Origin: Bacteroidota bacterium
Lineage (GTDB): Bacteria; Bacteroidota; Ignavibacteria; UBA10030; SZUA-254
Length of the DNA stretch: 64,000 nt
Reading direction: 5' to 3'
Assembly (NCBI GenBank): GCA_036522515.1
Contig: DATDFQ010000019.1
Location: forward strand, 1 to 64,000
Part shown: positions 24,929 through 35,200 of the stretch, piece after piece
Position numbering within the stretch: position 1 is the first letter of the stretch
Layout: each line of letters begins with the position of its first letter
The notes under the pieces: generated by a model
The model's database searches: none
What the model saw: only the letters and a program-made list of their open reading frames with translations
What the model was told of the DNA's origin: nothing
Translations under genes and position numbers: made by a program

Positions 24929-27900
24929 TTATCTGATCAGCAAAACTTTCTGTACTTCCGTAAAACTTGACTGCGCGGAAGACGCATTCATTCGAATAAA
25001 GTACACGCCGCTGCTCGCCGGGGGGCCGTCCCCGGATGTACCTGTCCATTCGGCTTCATATGCGCCCGCCGGAAGGCTTCCCTCAACGAGCTTCGCGACT
25101 TCTTCGCCAAGAATGTTGTAAACGCGAATACTCACACGCGCATCGGCCGCGAGCGAATATCGAAACTGGGTGATGGGGTTGAAGGGATTCGGATATGCGC
25201 GACCCAACGAAAATGATTCCGGGACTTTGCCGTGTTCCCGTGCCTCTTGCACTCTCAGCGTGTAAGTCACCTGGTCGGAACGAGGCAACATCGCGCTGCC
25301 CGCGCCCGCGAGGTGCAATTCACCCACCTCCTTATCGCCCCGGTTTTCAAGGATAATATAAGTGAATTTATCTTCATTGTCTATACGCCACGATATTTTA
25401 ATCCTCGCCGAGGCCGATGAGAGAAGGATTGGAAAATTCGCCGGATTTTTGAGGTTCGCAGAGTGAACCGCCACCATGCCGCCGGACGCGAACCGGACGT
25501 CAAAACCCCCTTCCGGGGCCGGGGGAGGCATGTCGAAGTATCCGGGGTTGATACCGGGATCCTCCGCCCCGAAGCGAAGAACTTGCCGGTGACCCCCTCC
25601 CTCCTCTACCGTGAGCGTATTGAGGCCACGAAGAGGGTCGGAGACCGGAACCGCTTTCGGAACCGCGGAGGCTCCCGATGCGAGGATCAGACTGCCGGAG
25701 GCTCTCGCCCTTACCCAGTAACCATGCCCGGGTTTGATGCTATCCGCGACAAAGTAGCTTTGATCGTAGCCGAAAAAACTCGACGTGAAAAGCGTATCCG
25801 GGATGGGGAGGAACGATGCCACAGAAACCGGTGACGCAAGAGCTCCGATGATATTCCAGCCGGAGCTCACCGCAACGGTATCGAGCGTGCGGGGACATCC
25901 CACGACGGTGACCTGCTCAGACTTCAGCCAGTAACCGATCCCATGTCCGATCGTATCGGAAAGTTGGTAACCTCCGTGATAGGCAAAAGCGCGAGAGAGC
26001 GCGTTCGGAAACAATGTGCTCTTTCTACGGTCGCCCGCGTCGACCGGAAGCGACATGAGCAGCCAGCCGCCGTTCCCGGAGTAGGTGTACCAAACGCTCT
26101 TGCACTCGACGATCTCAAGCGCGGACTCCGACGGGCCGCCGATGATCACTGTTCCGGTGTTGCGCATGTCGACGCTTATCGCCGACCGGGTCAGGGTGTC
26201 TCTCAGGATGTACGTCCCCGCGGAGAGGCTCTCAGGATTCCACGAAAGGGTCATCGGATACCCCGACGGCCCCGGCTGTATCTCGAGCAGAAAGATGTTC
26301 CCAGGGTGGGCATCCGAGACCGTATCCCGGAAATCGATTTTTGTTTCGGAACCGGCGGGGAGTCTCCACCGGACGTCGAACGTCCCGGCGCCCGGCTTCG
26401 GCGGGAGAGCGATTTCCCCGAACGCGGGGTCAATCCCCTCGGTTGCCCCCTGGCGCGCGCCGAATCTCAGCGAATCGAGGCCGGCGCCGTTATCCGATAT
26501 GAACAGCGCTCCGGCGAAACCCCCGGGCCTGGTGATCGTGAAGAGAGAGTCGCTCACCCTGTTCACCGTCGTATCGCCCAGATCGGTGATCCGGACCTTG
26601 CACTCGGTCGATGGCTCGTCGGGAACGACCCATTTGTAGCTTCCCGCGGAACCGGGAACCTTCGTGATGTATTTCCAGTCCACGCCGCCGTCGGGGGAGT
26701 ACTCGAGCCGCAGCGTCGGAATCTGATATGCGAGCCAGTCGATCGTGCGCGTCGATCCGGCGGACCAGCGTTCACCGCCGAGCGGATCGTGGAGCGCAAG
26801 GGGGTTGACATAAATCGTAAAATTCGTGTCGCTCTGATCGGAGACGAACGGAACCAGGTCGTCGGTGATCCTCACCCGGCAGGTCGCCGAGACAATCGCA
26901 GGCGGAGTCCAGTTGTAGGGAGATTGCGAGGGCCCGATGCTGTCGGCGATGGTGGTCCAGCTGGAACCATTGTCGGTTGAGAAGGCGATCCGGAGTGAAA
27001 GGAGGTTCGATGCGGTCCAGGAAATCGGATGCGGTGAGCCGGCCTGGAGCACCTCGCCTCCGTTCGGTCCTGTCACATGCACCGAAGCCGGGTACTGGAG
27101 GCGCCAGAGGCCGTCGATCTGGGAAGCGACGACGCTCAGAGAATCGACGGCAAGCAGGCCGTAATTGATAAGCGAATTCGGGCCGAAGCCGGCGGCGAAC
27201 AGGCGCCAGGAATTCCCATAGTCGGCTGAAACGTAGATCCCACCCGGGTTGGCGCCGTAAACCCCCATATACACGTATCCGGGATTGGCCATGGAGCAGG
27301 TGATCCACCAACCCGGACCGGTGGAAAGCGGAGTCGTGAGCGTGTTCCAGTTCTCTCCCCCGTCGGTGCTCTTGACGACTCCCCCGCCCCCTGCGAATCG
27401 GGTCGCATACATTGTCCGGGGATGGAACGGATCGATCGCGATCGAAGGAATCTCGCCGTCGCTTGACATGACTTTCCGCCAGGTGAGCCCGTGATCGGTG
27501 GTCTTCCAGATGCCCGTGGTGTAATCGCCGAGGAAGAGGATGTTCGCGCTGTCGGGCCTGATCTCTCCGTCGCACCATGCGTTAAAGAGTCCGACCGTCG
27601 TTCTCACGAGCGTCCAGGTGGAGCCGAAGTCCGTGCTCCGGTAGATGGAATCCATCCCCATCGTGTACATCGTATCGGGATGTTCCGGCTTGAACTCGAC
27701 CGGCTTTCCGTAGTAGGTGAAGGACCCGTTCCAGGTCAACGTCCAGCTTACGCCGCCGTTCGTCGATTTCAGGATCCGGTCGGGGGAACTGCTGGCCGAT
27801 TCGACCCCGACGACCAGTTGGAGGGTATCGTGAGGATTGACGGCGATCGACTTGATCGCATTATCCGTCGTCCCTGATTGGGAAACGAGGCTCCCAAAAG

Positions 27901-28096
27901 GGTGCCAGGTATAACCGCGGTCCCGGCTGACGTAGAGTTGGCGGCCGCCCGGCGCTCCGTAGATGATATTACGGTTGAGCGGATTCGACGCGAGCGCATC
28001 CCCGAGAACCGTCGAAGAGGCAGATACCTTGGCTACCCAGGTCTGTCCCGCCGCGATCTGCAGGCATGCGAATATCAGCACAACGTACTTGAGCAA
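24929..28096 (-). CDS. Sortilin/sialidase-like BNR-repeat protein with T9SS sorting domain
   Basis: A 1055-aa protein; no ATG fits, and the best start is TTG (LKYVVLIFACLQIAAGQ signal peptide). Residues about 40-340 carry BNR/Asp-box motifs (STNGGVSWT, STDFGSTWT, TTDHGLTWR, STDGGENWN, SADYGNSWR), giving a sortilin/VPS10-like propeller. Two Ig-type modules follow (STDNGSSWTTIAD, SPDGGVDWKYITK, each closing with CRVRITD or CKVRITD). Then come a FGARQG...LPPKPGAGTFDVRW module, the WNL/GYW doublet (GGWLLMSLPV, GIGYWLKS, GWNIIGAL, GHGYWVRA), its partner module and a sorting domain with RAYPNPFNPITQFRYSL. Sialidase catalytic residues are not evident, so a binding or structural role is likelier. The gap to the upstream gene is only 31 bp. 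Confidence 0.83.
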   Translation of the reverse strand: MLKYVVLIFACLQIAAGQTWVAKVSASSTVLGDALASNPLNRNIIYGAPGGRQLYVSRDRGYTWHPFGSLVSQSGTTDNAIKSIAVNPHDTLQLVVGVESASSSPDRILKSTNGGVSWTLTWNGSFTYYGKPVEFKPEHPDTMYTMGMDSIYRSTDFGSTWTLVRTTVGLFNAWCDGEIRPDSANILFLGDYTTGIWKTTDHGLTWRKVMSSDGEIPSIAIDPFHPRTMYATRFAGGGGVVKSTDGGENWNTLTTPLSTGPGWWITCSMANPGYVYMGVYGANPGGIYVSADYGNSWRLFAAGFGPNSLINYGLLAVDSLSVVASQIDGLWRLQYPASVHVTGPNGGEVLQAGSPHPISWTASNLLSLRIAFSTDNGSSWTTIADSIGPSQSPYNWTPPAIVSATCRVRITDDLVPFVSDQSDTNFTIYVNPLALHDPLGGERWSAGSTRTIDWLAYQIPTLRLEYSPDGGVDWKYITKVPGSAGSYKWVVPDEPSTECKVRITDLGDTTVNRVSDSLFTITRPGGFAGALFISDNGAGLDSLRFGARQGATEGIDPAFGEIALPPKPGAGTFDVRWRLPAGSETKIDFRDTVSDAHPGNIFLLEIQPGPSGYPMTLSWNPESLSAGTYILRDTLTRSAISVDMRNTGTVIIGGPSESALEIVECKSVWYTYSGNGGWLLMSLPVDAGDRRKSTLFPNALSRAFAYHGGYQLSDTIGHGIGYWLKSEQVTVVGCPRTLDTVAVSSGWNIIGALASPVSVASFLPIPDTLFTSSFFGYDQSYFVADSIKPGHGYWVRARASGSLILASGASAVPKAVPVSDPLRGLNTLTVEEGGGHRQVLRFGAEDPGINPGYFDMPPPAPEGGFDVRFASGGMVAVHSANLKNPANFPILLSSASARIKISWRIDNEDKFTYIILENRGDKEVGELHLAGAGSAMLPRSDQVTYTLRVQEAREHGKVPESFSLGRAYPNPFNPITQFRYSLAADARVSIRVYNILGEEVAKLVEGSLPAGAYEAEWTGTSGDGPPASSGVYFIRMNASSAQSSFTEVQKVLLIR

Positions 28097-28127
28097 TGTC
28101 CGACGCCGCGGTGCCTGAATTCCGGAC

Positions 28128-31100
28128 CTATCTGAGGAGGATCATTTTCTTGACATCGACGAACCGCTGGGACGTCGAATTCTCGTCCTGCTCGTCCTTC
28201 ACGCCCTCGGCGATCAGCCGGTAAAAATAAACCCCCGAGGCGAAGTGCGCCCCGTCGAAGTCGATCCCCTGGACTCCTTCATCGTAGAGCTCCTGGTCGA
28301 GAAGCACCTTCACCTCGCGCCCCAGAATATCATAGATCTTCAACGTCACGAGCGCCGGCTGGGGAAGATCGAACTGAATGCTCGTCACCGGGTTGAACGG
28401 ATTGGGATAGTTCTGGTACAGGGCATATGCCAGGGGAATCCCGGGGGGCACGCTTCCGGCGGAGAGGAAGGTGCGGGGAACCGTCCCCGGCGTGAGACGC
28501 AGATAACTTACGTCGCTGACCGGTTTAACGCCCGGCAACGCGATTTTCTCGAAGAACGAAATCGTATCCTTGAAATTGCTTGACTCCGCGAACGCGCTAT
28601 TGATCTTCTGAAGAGTCGCGAGCAACTCTGCCAGCGATGGAGACGGGACGATTGCCGTCAGCGGCAGACAGGAAATGAGCGTGTCGCCGGCATTCATGAC
28701 ATCCGATACCAGCATGCCGTTGAAGGAATTGGCGGAATCGGAAGTGTCGAAAAACGTCAACTCACCCAACCCGACAGGAAATTTGTTCGTCTCACTCGCA
28801 CCGAGGTTCAGCTTGAGCGCCAGCAATTGAGCGAACAGGTTGTCATTTTTCTTCACGGGCGAGAGGTCTGTCAGCTGGCTCTTGATCGAATCACCCGTAA
28901 TCAACTTGTTAAGGCACGTCGGGCCCTGCGTATGCTGCGTTCCGGTTTTCGTATCGATGAATGACTTGATCACGCTTGCGTACTTCTTAAGTTTCACCGA
29001 GCTTGCGCCCTTCGGCCCCCGGGGCACGCCGACGATAAGCGGTGTGACATCCGAAAAGTATGTCTCATCCTGTCCGAACCCCTTGGGGAAGAGCTCCTCC
29101 CCCACGTTGTTGAGATTCGGGCTGGGCAAGCCGGTCTGGTTCAGATCGATGCGGCTGAGGGAATCGGGCACCACCCCCTTCTGCTTCGTCGCCACCGCAT
29201 TATCGGACCAGAGATACTTGAGGGCTATCTTCTTTCCCTTGCGTCCCACCCCGTCCATCTGAATCTCCTGATGGGCTGCGACCGAGCCCCCGAACGTGTA
29301 GGTCCAGACTTTTCTCTTGGGATCGATGATACGGCCGGTATACGCCACGGTATCGGCCTTCGCCTTCGAGGTGTAGACGGTCATGTGATCGATCTCCATG
29401 TTGAACGACAACTGGAGATGAGGGGTAAGGATCGCATTCGCGGGCGCCGTAATGCTGAATTTGAAGAATACCTTGTCCGCCTTCCTCTTCATGCTCTTGT
29501 GTTTCAGCTTGTTATCGACCGCCGTCGCCCATTCCCTGGGTGTCGCGGTCCGAAAGGTCGTGCTGTCGCGTCCGCCGCCGAAGACATCGACGGAATCCGG
29601 GGATGTCGAGGCGTCGTGCACGAAGATCACATGCCCCGAGGCGCTGTCGGTCGAGGTTGGGATATAATTTACCGCGAACCCAAGGCTCGCCTGCCGGGGA
29701 ATGGCAGCGTTCGCGGGACTGACGGTAAACTGGGGGTCGTCCGATCCCGCTGCGCTAATCGTCAGCGTATCAGTCCCGGTGTTGGTCACCGTGACGGTAT
29801 CGGTCTTCATGTGCCCGACCAGGACATTGCCGAACGAAAGCGACGGCGGCGCCACCGAGAAGACCGGAGCGGGAGTATGAACAGTCAGCTTCTGTGTGTT
29901 CGATAATCCCCCTCCCGGCGACGGGCTGAAGACGGTGATCAGGAACGATCCCGTCGAATCGATATCGGAGGCGAGGATCGTCGCTTGGAGCGTTGTCGGC
30001 GAGATAAACGTCGTCGCGCGATTGCTTCCCGCGAACCGCACCACCGAGCAGGGCACGAAGTTTGTCCCCGAAACGGTCACAGTGAAATCGGGCTCGCCGG
30101 AAGAGTAGCTGTTCGGAGAGAGACCGCTTGCCGCCGGGACCCCGTGAGGCCTGACGATCAGAAAATTGTTGCCGGTCGAGAGCTCCGACGCCGAGGCTCC
30201 GCCCGAGACCGCCACCTGGAGGTTGGTCGCACTGAGCTTCGTCTGAGAATCGCCTCCGGTCCCCGGAATGGCGTCGAGGGCAAAACTGGAGGGCGGGAGA
30301 GTAAGCGTCACGTTGTAAGTGCCGTCATCGAGGAATCCGAACCGGTAATGTCCCGCGCTGTCGGTCGTTGTCGTGGCGAGAATGGTGGAGTCGCGGTGAA
30401 GAACGACCGTGGCAAGTTGAACGGGCGTCCTGTCCCCTGCCGTCCCGGCGCTGCTGTCGCAATCGTCGAGGACCGTTCCGCTGATCGCGTGGTAGAAAAA
30501 GGCGGTTTTCCCCACCCACGATCCCCACGCGTTCGTTCCCTTCGCCCAGAGGCCCACGGGCCAGGCGGAGCTTTTCAGGTCTGTCGTGTCGGAGGGGTCG
30601 ATCGAGATCCCCTCGTAATCGCCCCACCGCTGGCCTGAACCACACCGGTAACCGACGCTTCCGGGCTTCAGAAGAAGGCTCGGCTGTATGTTCGTGTCGG
30701 ACTTCCGTTTCCCGGAAAAATATGCCGATGCATACTCGTTCGCATTGCAACGTCCGAAGGAGAAATAGACGCTTCCGGCGCCATCCACCGTCACGCCGGG
30801 ATAGAAGTACCAGGTGTTCTCTGCGCCGAAGGTCTCATCCGTGGCGATGGTCGCATCGGACGTCTTGATCTTGTAGTACCGGACCGCCGAGACGGGGCCC
30901 CCATTGATGGTGACACCGATCGTATGAGTCGCGTAGAGATAGCCGTCCCTCCAGACGGGATCCTGCGTCCTCGCGTCGCCCAATTTGATCTTGCTGTTCG
31001 AGGGGAGCGTGCAATCCTTCTGGGGGGCGTCGGGAGGGGCGCTGTAGCCGGAAACGGGGATCTGGGCGACCTTGTCGAGGACCGGATCGAACGGGCCGCC

Positions 31101-32117
31101 GGTAATATGATAGAGCCCGACGGCATTCCCGCCGGCGAAAGGAGTGATCAATAGGCGCCCCTCATCCGTATGGGAGAGAGAGACGCAAGGCTTCATCGTG
31201 AATGCGCTAATCCCGGTACCCGGGACGCCCAGGATATCGATGTATGGCACAGGGTTCCCGATATACATCAGGCCCTTCGGGACGATGCGCGTTTTCACAT
31301 ACTGAAAGGTCGCGGTCGAAGTGGGGAACGAAAACATGTTTGCGGTCATGTAGAGCGAATTGTCGTCCATGCCGAGGCCGGGAAAATCCGCCCAGTTGCC
31401 GGTCGCACTGTCGCCGTCCACTGCCATGTTGAACTGGTAGATATACCATGAACCCAGCGCGTCGGATGTCTGGGAAATCGCCACAAAATAATTCGCTTCG
31501 GTGTTGTCGATCAGCTCGTCGTAGAGGAGCACAAACCGATTCTCCAGAACGTCGTACAACACCTTCGGGTCGAAATAATCCGAGGTAACCCTTGAGCCGA
31601 AGAACACGTCTGCGCGTATCGTCGTAGCGGCGGCGCCGGTCTTCGGGCGGATCCGTATGGTGCTATTCCCGGTGGAGATGACGTGGGTGGGACCGACCGC
31701 CACCATCGCGTCGCAAGGGATCGAGAAATCCTGTATCGTCCCCTCAAAGTTTGTGGTAAGGAACGGCGCCTGGATGGATTGAAGGTTTCCGTTCACCGGC
31801 GGCATACCCTGCCGGGCGCTCCGGTCGATCGTGAGAATCCCCCTCCCGTCGAACTGGACGGGGGTCGCCGCCTTCATCGCTTCCCATTGCTCCTCGGTCA
31901 GCGGCGATTCGGGATGGTCTTCGTTCTCGCCCTTCATGTGGATCGAAAGGGGCTGCAGCAATTCGGGAGAAGAGAGCGCCGCGGCCGAGGGAACCAACCT
32001 GGGCGTCACCATCGTGCCCGAGCGGACTCCCCGGATCCCTCCGGATGCCATTCCGGCCCCGGTGAAGAAGAGGGCTGAAATAAGGATGAAGGGGGAAAGT
32101 TTTATCAATGTTTTCAT
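28128..32117 (-). CDS. Multidomain surface protein (Cna-B-like, TIG, Hydin-type Ig) with T9SS sorting domain
   Basis: The preferred start is the ATG at 32117 (MKTLIKLSPFILISALFF signal peptide; about 1329 aa). A longer open frame upstream runs into an intergenic hairpin cluster and is unlikely to be translated. In order there is an N-terminal region of about 500 aa with no family I can name; a carboxypeptidase/Cna-B-like domain (TDSAGHYRFGFLDDGTYNVT); an IPT/TIG domain (FTVTVSGTNFVPCSVVRF); an ASPM/SPD-2/Hydin-type domain (LSFGNVLVGHMKTDTVTVTN); the YRTF-type module (TFRTATPREW, NNVGEELFPKGFG, LFAQLLALKLNLGAS); and a sorting domain with QNYPNPFNPVTSIQFDL ending KKMILLR. It is probably a large surface-attached or secreted protein. 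Confidence 0.83.
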   Translation of the reverse strand: MKTLIKLSPFILISALFFTGAGMASGGIRGVRSGTMVTPRLVPSAAALSSPELLQPLSIHMKGENEDHPESPLTEEQWEAMKAATPVQFDGRGILTIDRSARQGMPPVNGNLQSIQAPFLTTNFEGTIQDFSIPCDAMVAVGPTHVISTGNSTIRIRPKTGAAATTIRADVFFGSRVTSDYFDPKVLYDVLENRFVLLYDELIDNTEANYFVAISQTSDALGSWYIYQFNMAVDGDSATGNWADFPGLGMDDNSLYMTANMFSFPTSTATFQYVKTRIVPKGLMYIGNPVPYIDILGVPGTGISAFTMKPCVSLSHTDEGRLLITPFAGGNAVGLYHITGGPFDPVLDKVAQIPVSGYSAPPDAPQKDCTLPSNSKIKLGDARTQDPVWRDGYLYATHTIGVTINGGPVSAVRYYKIKTSDATIATDETFGAENTWYFYPGVTVDGAGSVYFSFGRCNANEYASAYFSGKRKSDTNIQPSLLLKPGSVGYRCGSGQRWGDYEGISIDPSDTTDLKSSAWPVGLWAKGTNAWGSWVGKTAFFYHAISGTVLDDCDSSAGTAGDRTPVQLATVVLHRDSTILATTTTDSAGHYRFGFLDDGTYNVTLTLPPSSFALDAIPGTGGDSQTKLSATNLQVAVSGGASASELSTGNNFLIVRPHGVPAASGLSPNSYSSGEPDFTVTVSGTNFVPCSVVRFAGSNRATTFISPTTLQATILASDIDSTGSFLITVFSPSPGGGLSNTQKLTVHTPAPVFSVAPPSLSFGNVLVGHMKTDTVTVTNTGTDTLTISAAGSDDPQFTVSPANAAIPRQASLGFAVNYIPTSTDSASGHVIFVHDASTSPDSVDVFGGGRDSTTFRTATPREWATAVDNKLKHKSMKRKADKVFFKFSITAPANAILTPHLQLSFNMEIDHMTVYTSKAKADTVAYTGRIIDPKRKVWTYTFGGSVAAHQEIQMDGVGRKGKKIALKYLWSDNAVATKQKGVVPDSLSRIDLNQTGLPSPNLNNVGEELFPKGFGQDETYFSDVTPLIVGVPRGPKGASSVKLKKYASVIKSFIDTKTGTQHTQGPTCLNKLITGDSIKSQLTDLSPVKKNDNLFAQLLALKLNLGASETNKFPVGLGELTFFDTSDSANSFNGMLVSDVMNAGDTLISCLPLTAIVPSPSLAELLATLQKINSAFAESSNFKDTISFFEKIALPGVKPVSDVSYLRLTPGTVPRTFLSAGSVPPGIPLAYALYQNYPNPFNPVTSIQFDLPQPALVTLKIYDILGREVKVLLDQELYDEGVQGIDFDGAHFASGVYFYRLIAEGVKDEQDENSTSQRFVDVKKMILLR

Positions 32118-32160
32118 GAGCATCTCATTGGATGGGTGGATAGAAATTTGATTTTTATCT

Positions 32161-32259
32161 GGTTCCCACGCCCTGCGTGAGAACCAATGATTCGGCCGCT
32201 CCGCGGCCGGGGGACGCGGAGCGTCCCCAATCTCCGCTCCCACGGAGACCGTGGGAGCG
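32161..32259. repeat. Cluster of four 3-nt-loop hairpins
   Basis: Four adjacent inverted repeats: GGTTCCCACGC-CCT-GCGTGAGAACC, GGCCGC-TCC-GCGGCC, GGGGACGC-GGA-GCGTCCCC and CGCTCCCACGG-AGA-CCGTGGGAGCG. All have three-base loops. The last two resemble the GGA-loop and AGA-loop hairpins at 42323-42371 in order and loop sequence. They lie between two T9SS genes and would form a highly structured RNA. Confidence 0.8.
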
Positions 32260-32287
32260 AGAATTAAAGATTAGGAAGACGCAGCCG

Positions 32288-35200
32288 TCATCGAACGAGT
32301 ACGAGCTTCTTGACCTGGCGGAAATTTCCGCCCTCCTTCTCTTTCGCGGCGAACTCGTAATAATAGACACCGGAAGAGAGCCGGCTCGCATCAAAACCAA
32401 CGCTAAAGTACCCCGCCTGATACTCCTGATCCTGCAGCAGGGTACCGACCACTTCACCCAGAACGTTGAAAATCCGCAAGGTCACCGCCGCCTGCCGGGG
32501 AACGGCGAACGGAATCGTGGTGACAGGATTGAACGGGTTGGGAAAATTCTGTTCCAGTGAGAACCGGTCCGGGACGGGCCTCGAAGGAGCGATCGTCAAA
32601 AGGAGTTGAGGCACCTCTCCGGTGAAAGTGGCCTTTCCGGTTCCCGAAAGCTGCAGCGCATTCCCGCCGGAAACGCCGGCTGACCGGAGCGAGAAGGTCG
32701 TCTTTTCGCCTGCAGCTATACTCCAACTCACCGAGAGGGGCAAGTGCGCCGTCTGAATCTGGATCGGAAGCACCGCCGGTTTCGCCTGAACGGACGTGTA
32801 GGTTTCGACGGACCTGCCTGACCGGAACCGTACGTCAAACGCCTCAGGAGGAGGCACCGGAGGAAGCGAATACATTTCGACGTCCGGAGAGTCGCCCTTC
32901 TGGGCGCCGAAATAGAGAGTTTTCCTGTTGCCCGACGCGTCCGCGACGGTCAGGCTGTTGAACGACTCCGGCAGCGAGATTGCGGCGACCTTGGGGGCCG
33001 CGCCCGAAGCCGAAAATGAGAGAGATCCGTTTTGATTCACCCTGACCCAGTACCCTTTTCCGGGCCTGATCGAATCGGCGATGGAATAGGCCGAGTCGTA
33101 GCCGTAGAATTTCGAATTGATGTTGTTGCCCGGATGCTGGACGACCGAGGCAGCCGCGACCGGGACGCTCAGTGATCCGATGATGTTCCATCCCGCGGTT
33201 ACGGTGACGGAGTCGGAAGACAGGACGATTCCGGTGACGGAATCGGTGTGCGCCGAGTCGAATTTCACCCAGTACCCGTAACCGTTCGAAAGGCTGTCGT
33301 TCGGGGGGACGAAATAACCGGACGAGTAGTTAAAGGCTCGCGAGCTTGCACCGGGGAAAACGACCTCCTTCTTTCCGTTCGGAACGAGCGAGGGAAGAGA
33401 AAGCAGGTTCCATCCCTGCGTAAGAGCCATCGCCGTCGTGACCATCGGCGGGCCGCCCGTGCCCGTCCCCTGAACGGCAACCGTATCCGGCGAGCCGGGG
33501 GCGTCATGGGTGAAAATTATGGATCCGGTCTCAAGGCCCGGCGCGAGGGGCGAGAATGTCACGTAGAATTTCTGGGAGGCGGAAGGCGCGATCGTACCGG
33601 TCGTGGGGGTCACGCTGAACCGGCCATTCGTAGAGGCGACCGCGCTCACAGAAAACGACAGGTTTCCCGGGTTGGAGACCGTGAGGCTGTCCATTTTCGA
33701 ACCGCCGTCCGAAACGGATCCGAAATTCAGGCTCGAGGGCGCCACCGAGAAGACGGACGCAGAGGTGACATGGATCGAATCGGTTCCGCCCGCTTCGTAG
33801 TAGCGCGCGACAAACTCCTGGAGGTAAAGATTCGCAATACGGCGATCCTGGATGATGAGCGTGTTCTCGTCGTTGGATGTCTCGGCGCTGTTCGACCAGT
33901 TATGGGATCCGGTGACCAGGTATTGCGTTCCGGAAATGTCATCGCCGTCGATCACCGCATACTTGTGATGAAGGAGCCCGGTTCCTCCCTTGAGATGAAC
34001 GTCTACCCCATTGGATTGCAGGTACGCGAACTGGTTGCCCGTGTCGGTGTTGTTATCGATGACGAGCCGGGCTTTCTTCCCCAAGTTCTTCCTCGTAATG
34101 ATCGTGTCGGCGATATCCTTCCTCGTGAACGTGAGGATGCATGCGGCGATGGAACTCTGCGCTTTGGCCATCGTGGAACGGATCTGCGACGTCGTATGGT
34201 CGCTGGGGCTGAAATAGACGCTCACCGGGACGCCGCCGATCGTGAAATGGTGCGGAACGATGTCGGTCTTGCGTCCGCCGAAGCGCGAGTTCGCCTGATT
34301 CGGCGTCTCGGTGCTGCTCCCCCACATCAGATTAAACTCCGTGGTGTAAGCGCCTGCGAGCGCCTGGTCCTGGATCTCGATCGAGTTCTGCCTGTCCGAA
34401 AGTGTTCCGGATGAGGTTGGATTCCAGGAACCGGTCCAGACCCAGACGCTCTCGGGAGCGCCCCCGCGGCCGTCGATGACAAAAAACTTGTTGTGAGAGA
34501 GGGCCTGCCCGTTCCAGACCAGATCGTACTTGTCGGTGATCAGGGGAATACCGTTGCCGACAAGCGTGGGGAACGCGCTGCCGCCTGTGCCGTAGTTATC
34601 GTCCTCGCAAATGACCCTAATGCTAACTCCACGGTTCTTCGCAGAGACGAGGTGGCTCGCGATCACGGCCCCCTGGTTTGTGGCGCTCAGGCTGTACAAC
34701 GCCAAATCGATAGACCGCTGGGCATGGTCGATACGGTTGTTGATGAGACTAACCAGGTCCTGGTTTCCCAGCGCATTTTCTCCGAAGGAGACGGAGGTGT
34801 TTACTGTCTTGTTGAAATAAACGTTGATCACGCCGGTCGAGGCGGGTGGCGAAGAGGTGCTCACGACGAGATCGCCTGACCTGCTTGTATCGGAGCTCAC
34901 CGAGAATGCCTGAACGTGATAGATCGTGGCGGGGGAAAGCCCGGTCAGATCGATCGCGTGGACGGTACGATGAATGGTGTCCGGCGCGACGACCCCGAGC
35001 TCATACGCTGTGGTCGTCCCGTAGCGCAGACGTGAAGTACCGTTATTGGCGGTCACCCAGTTGATCCTGAGCGATGTTTGCGTGAGGTTCGTCTCGTACG
35101 GGAGCGTCGTGATGATCGGTCCCGCTGCAAGGATGTCGGTTGAGCCCCTCGGCATCAACTGGTAGCCTCCGATAAACGGAGAGCTCGACTTGAACTGACC

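Noticed and set aside
24929-28096. Sialidase activity from Asp-box repeats
   Set aside because: Asp-boxes are structural; the arginine triad and FRIP motif of sialidases were not seen.
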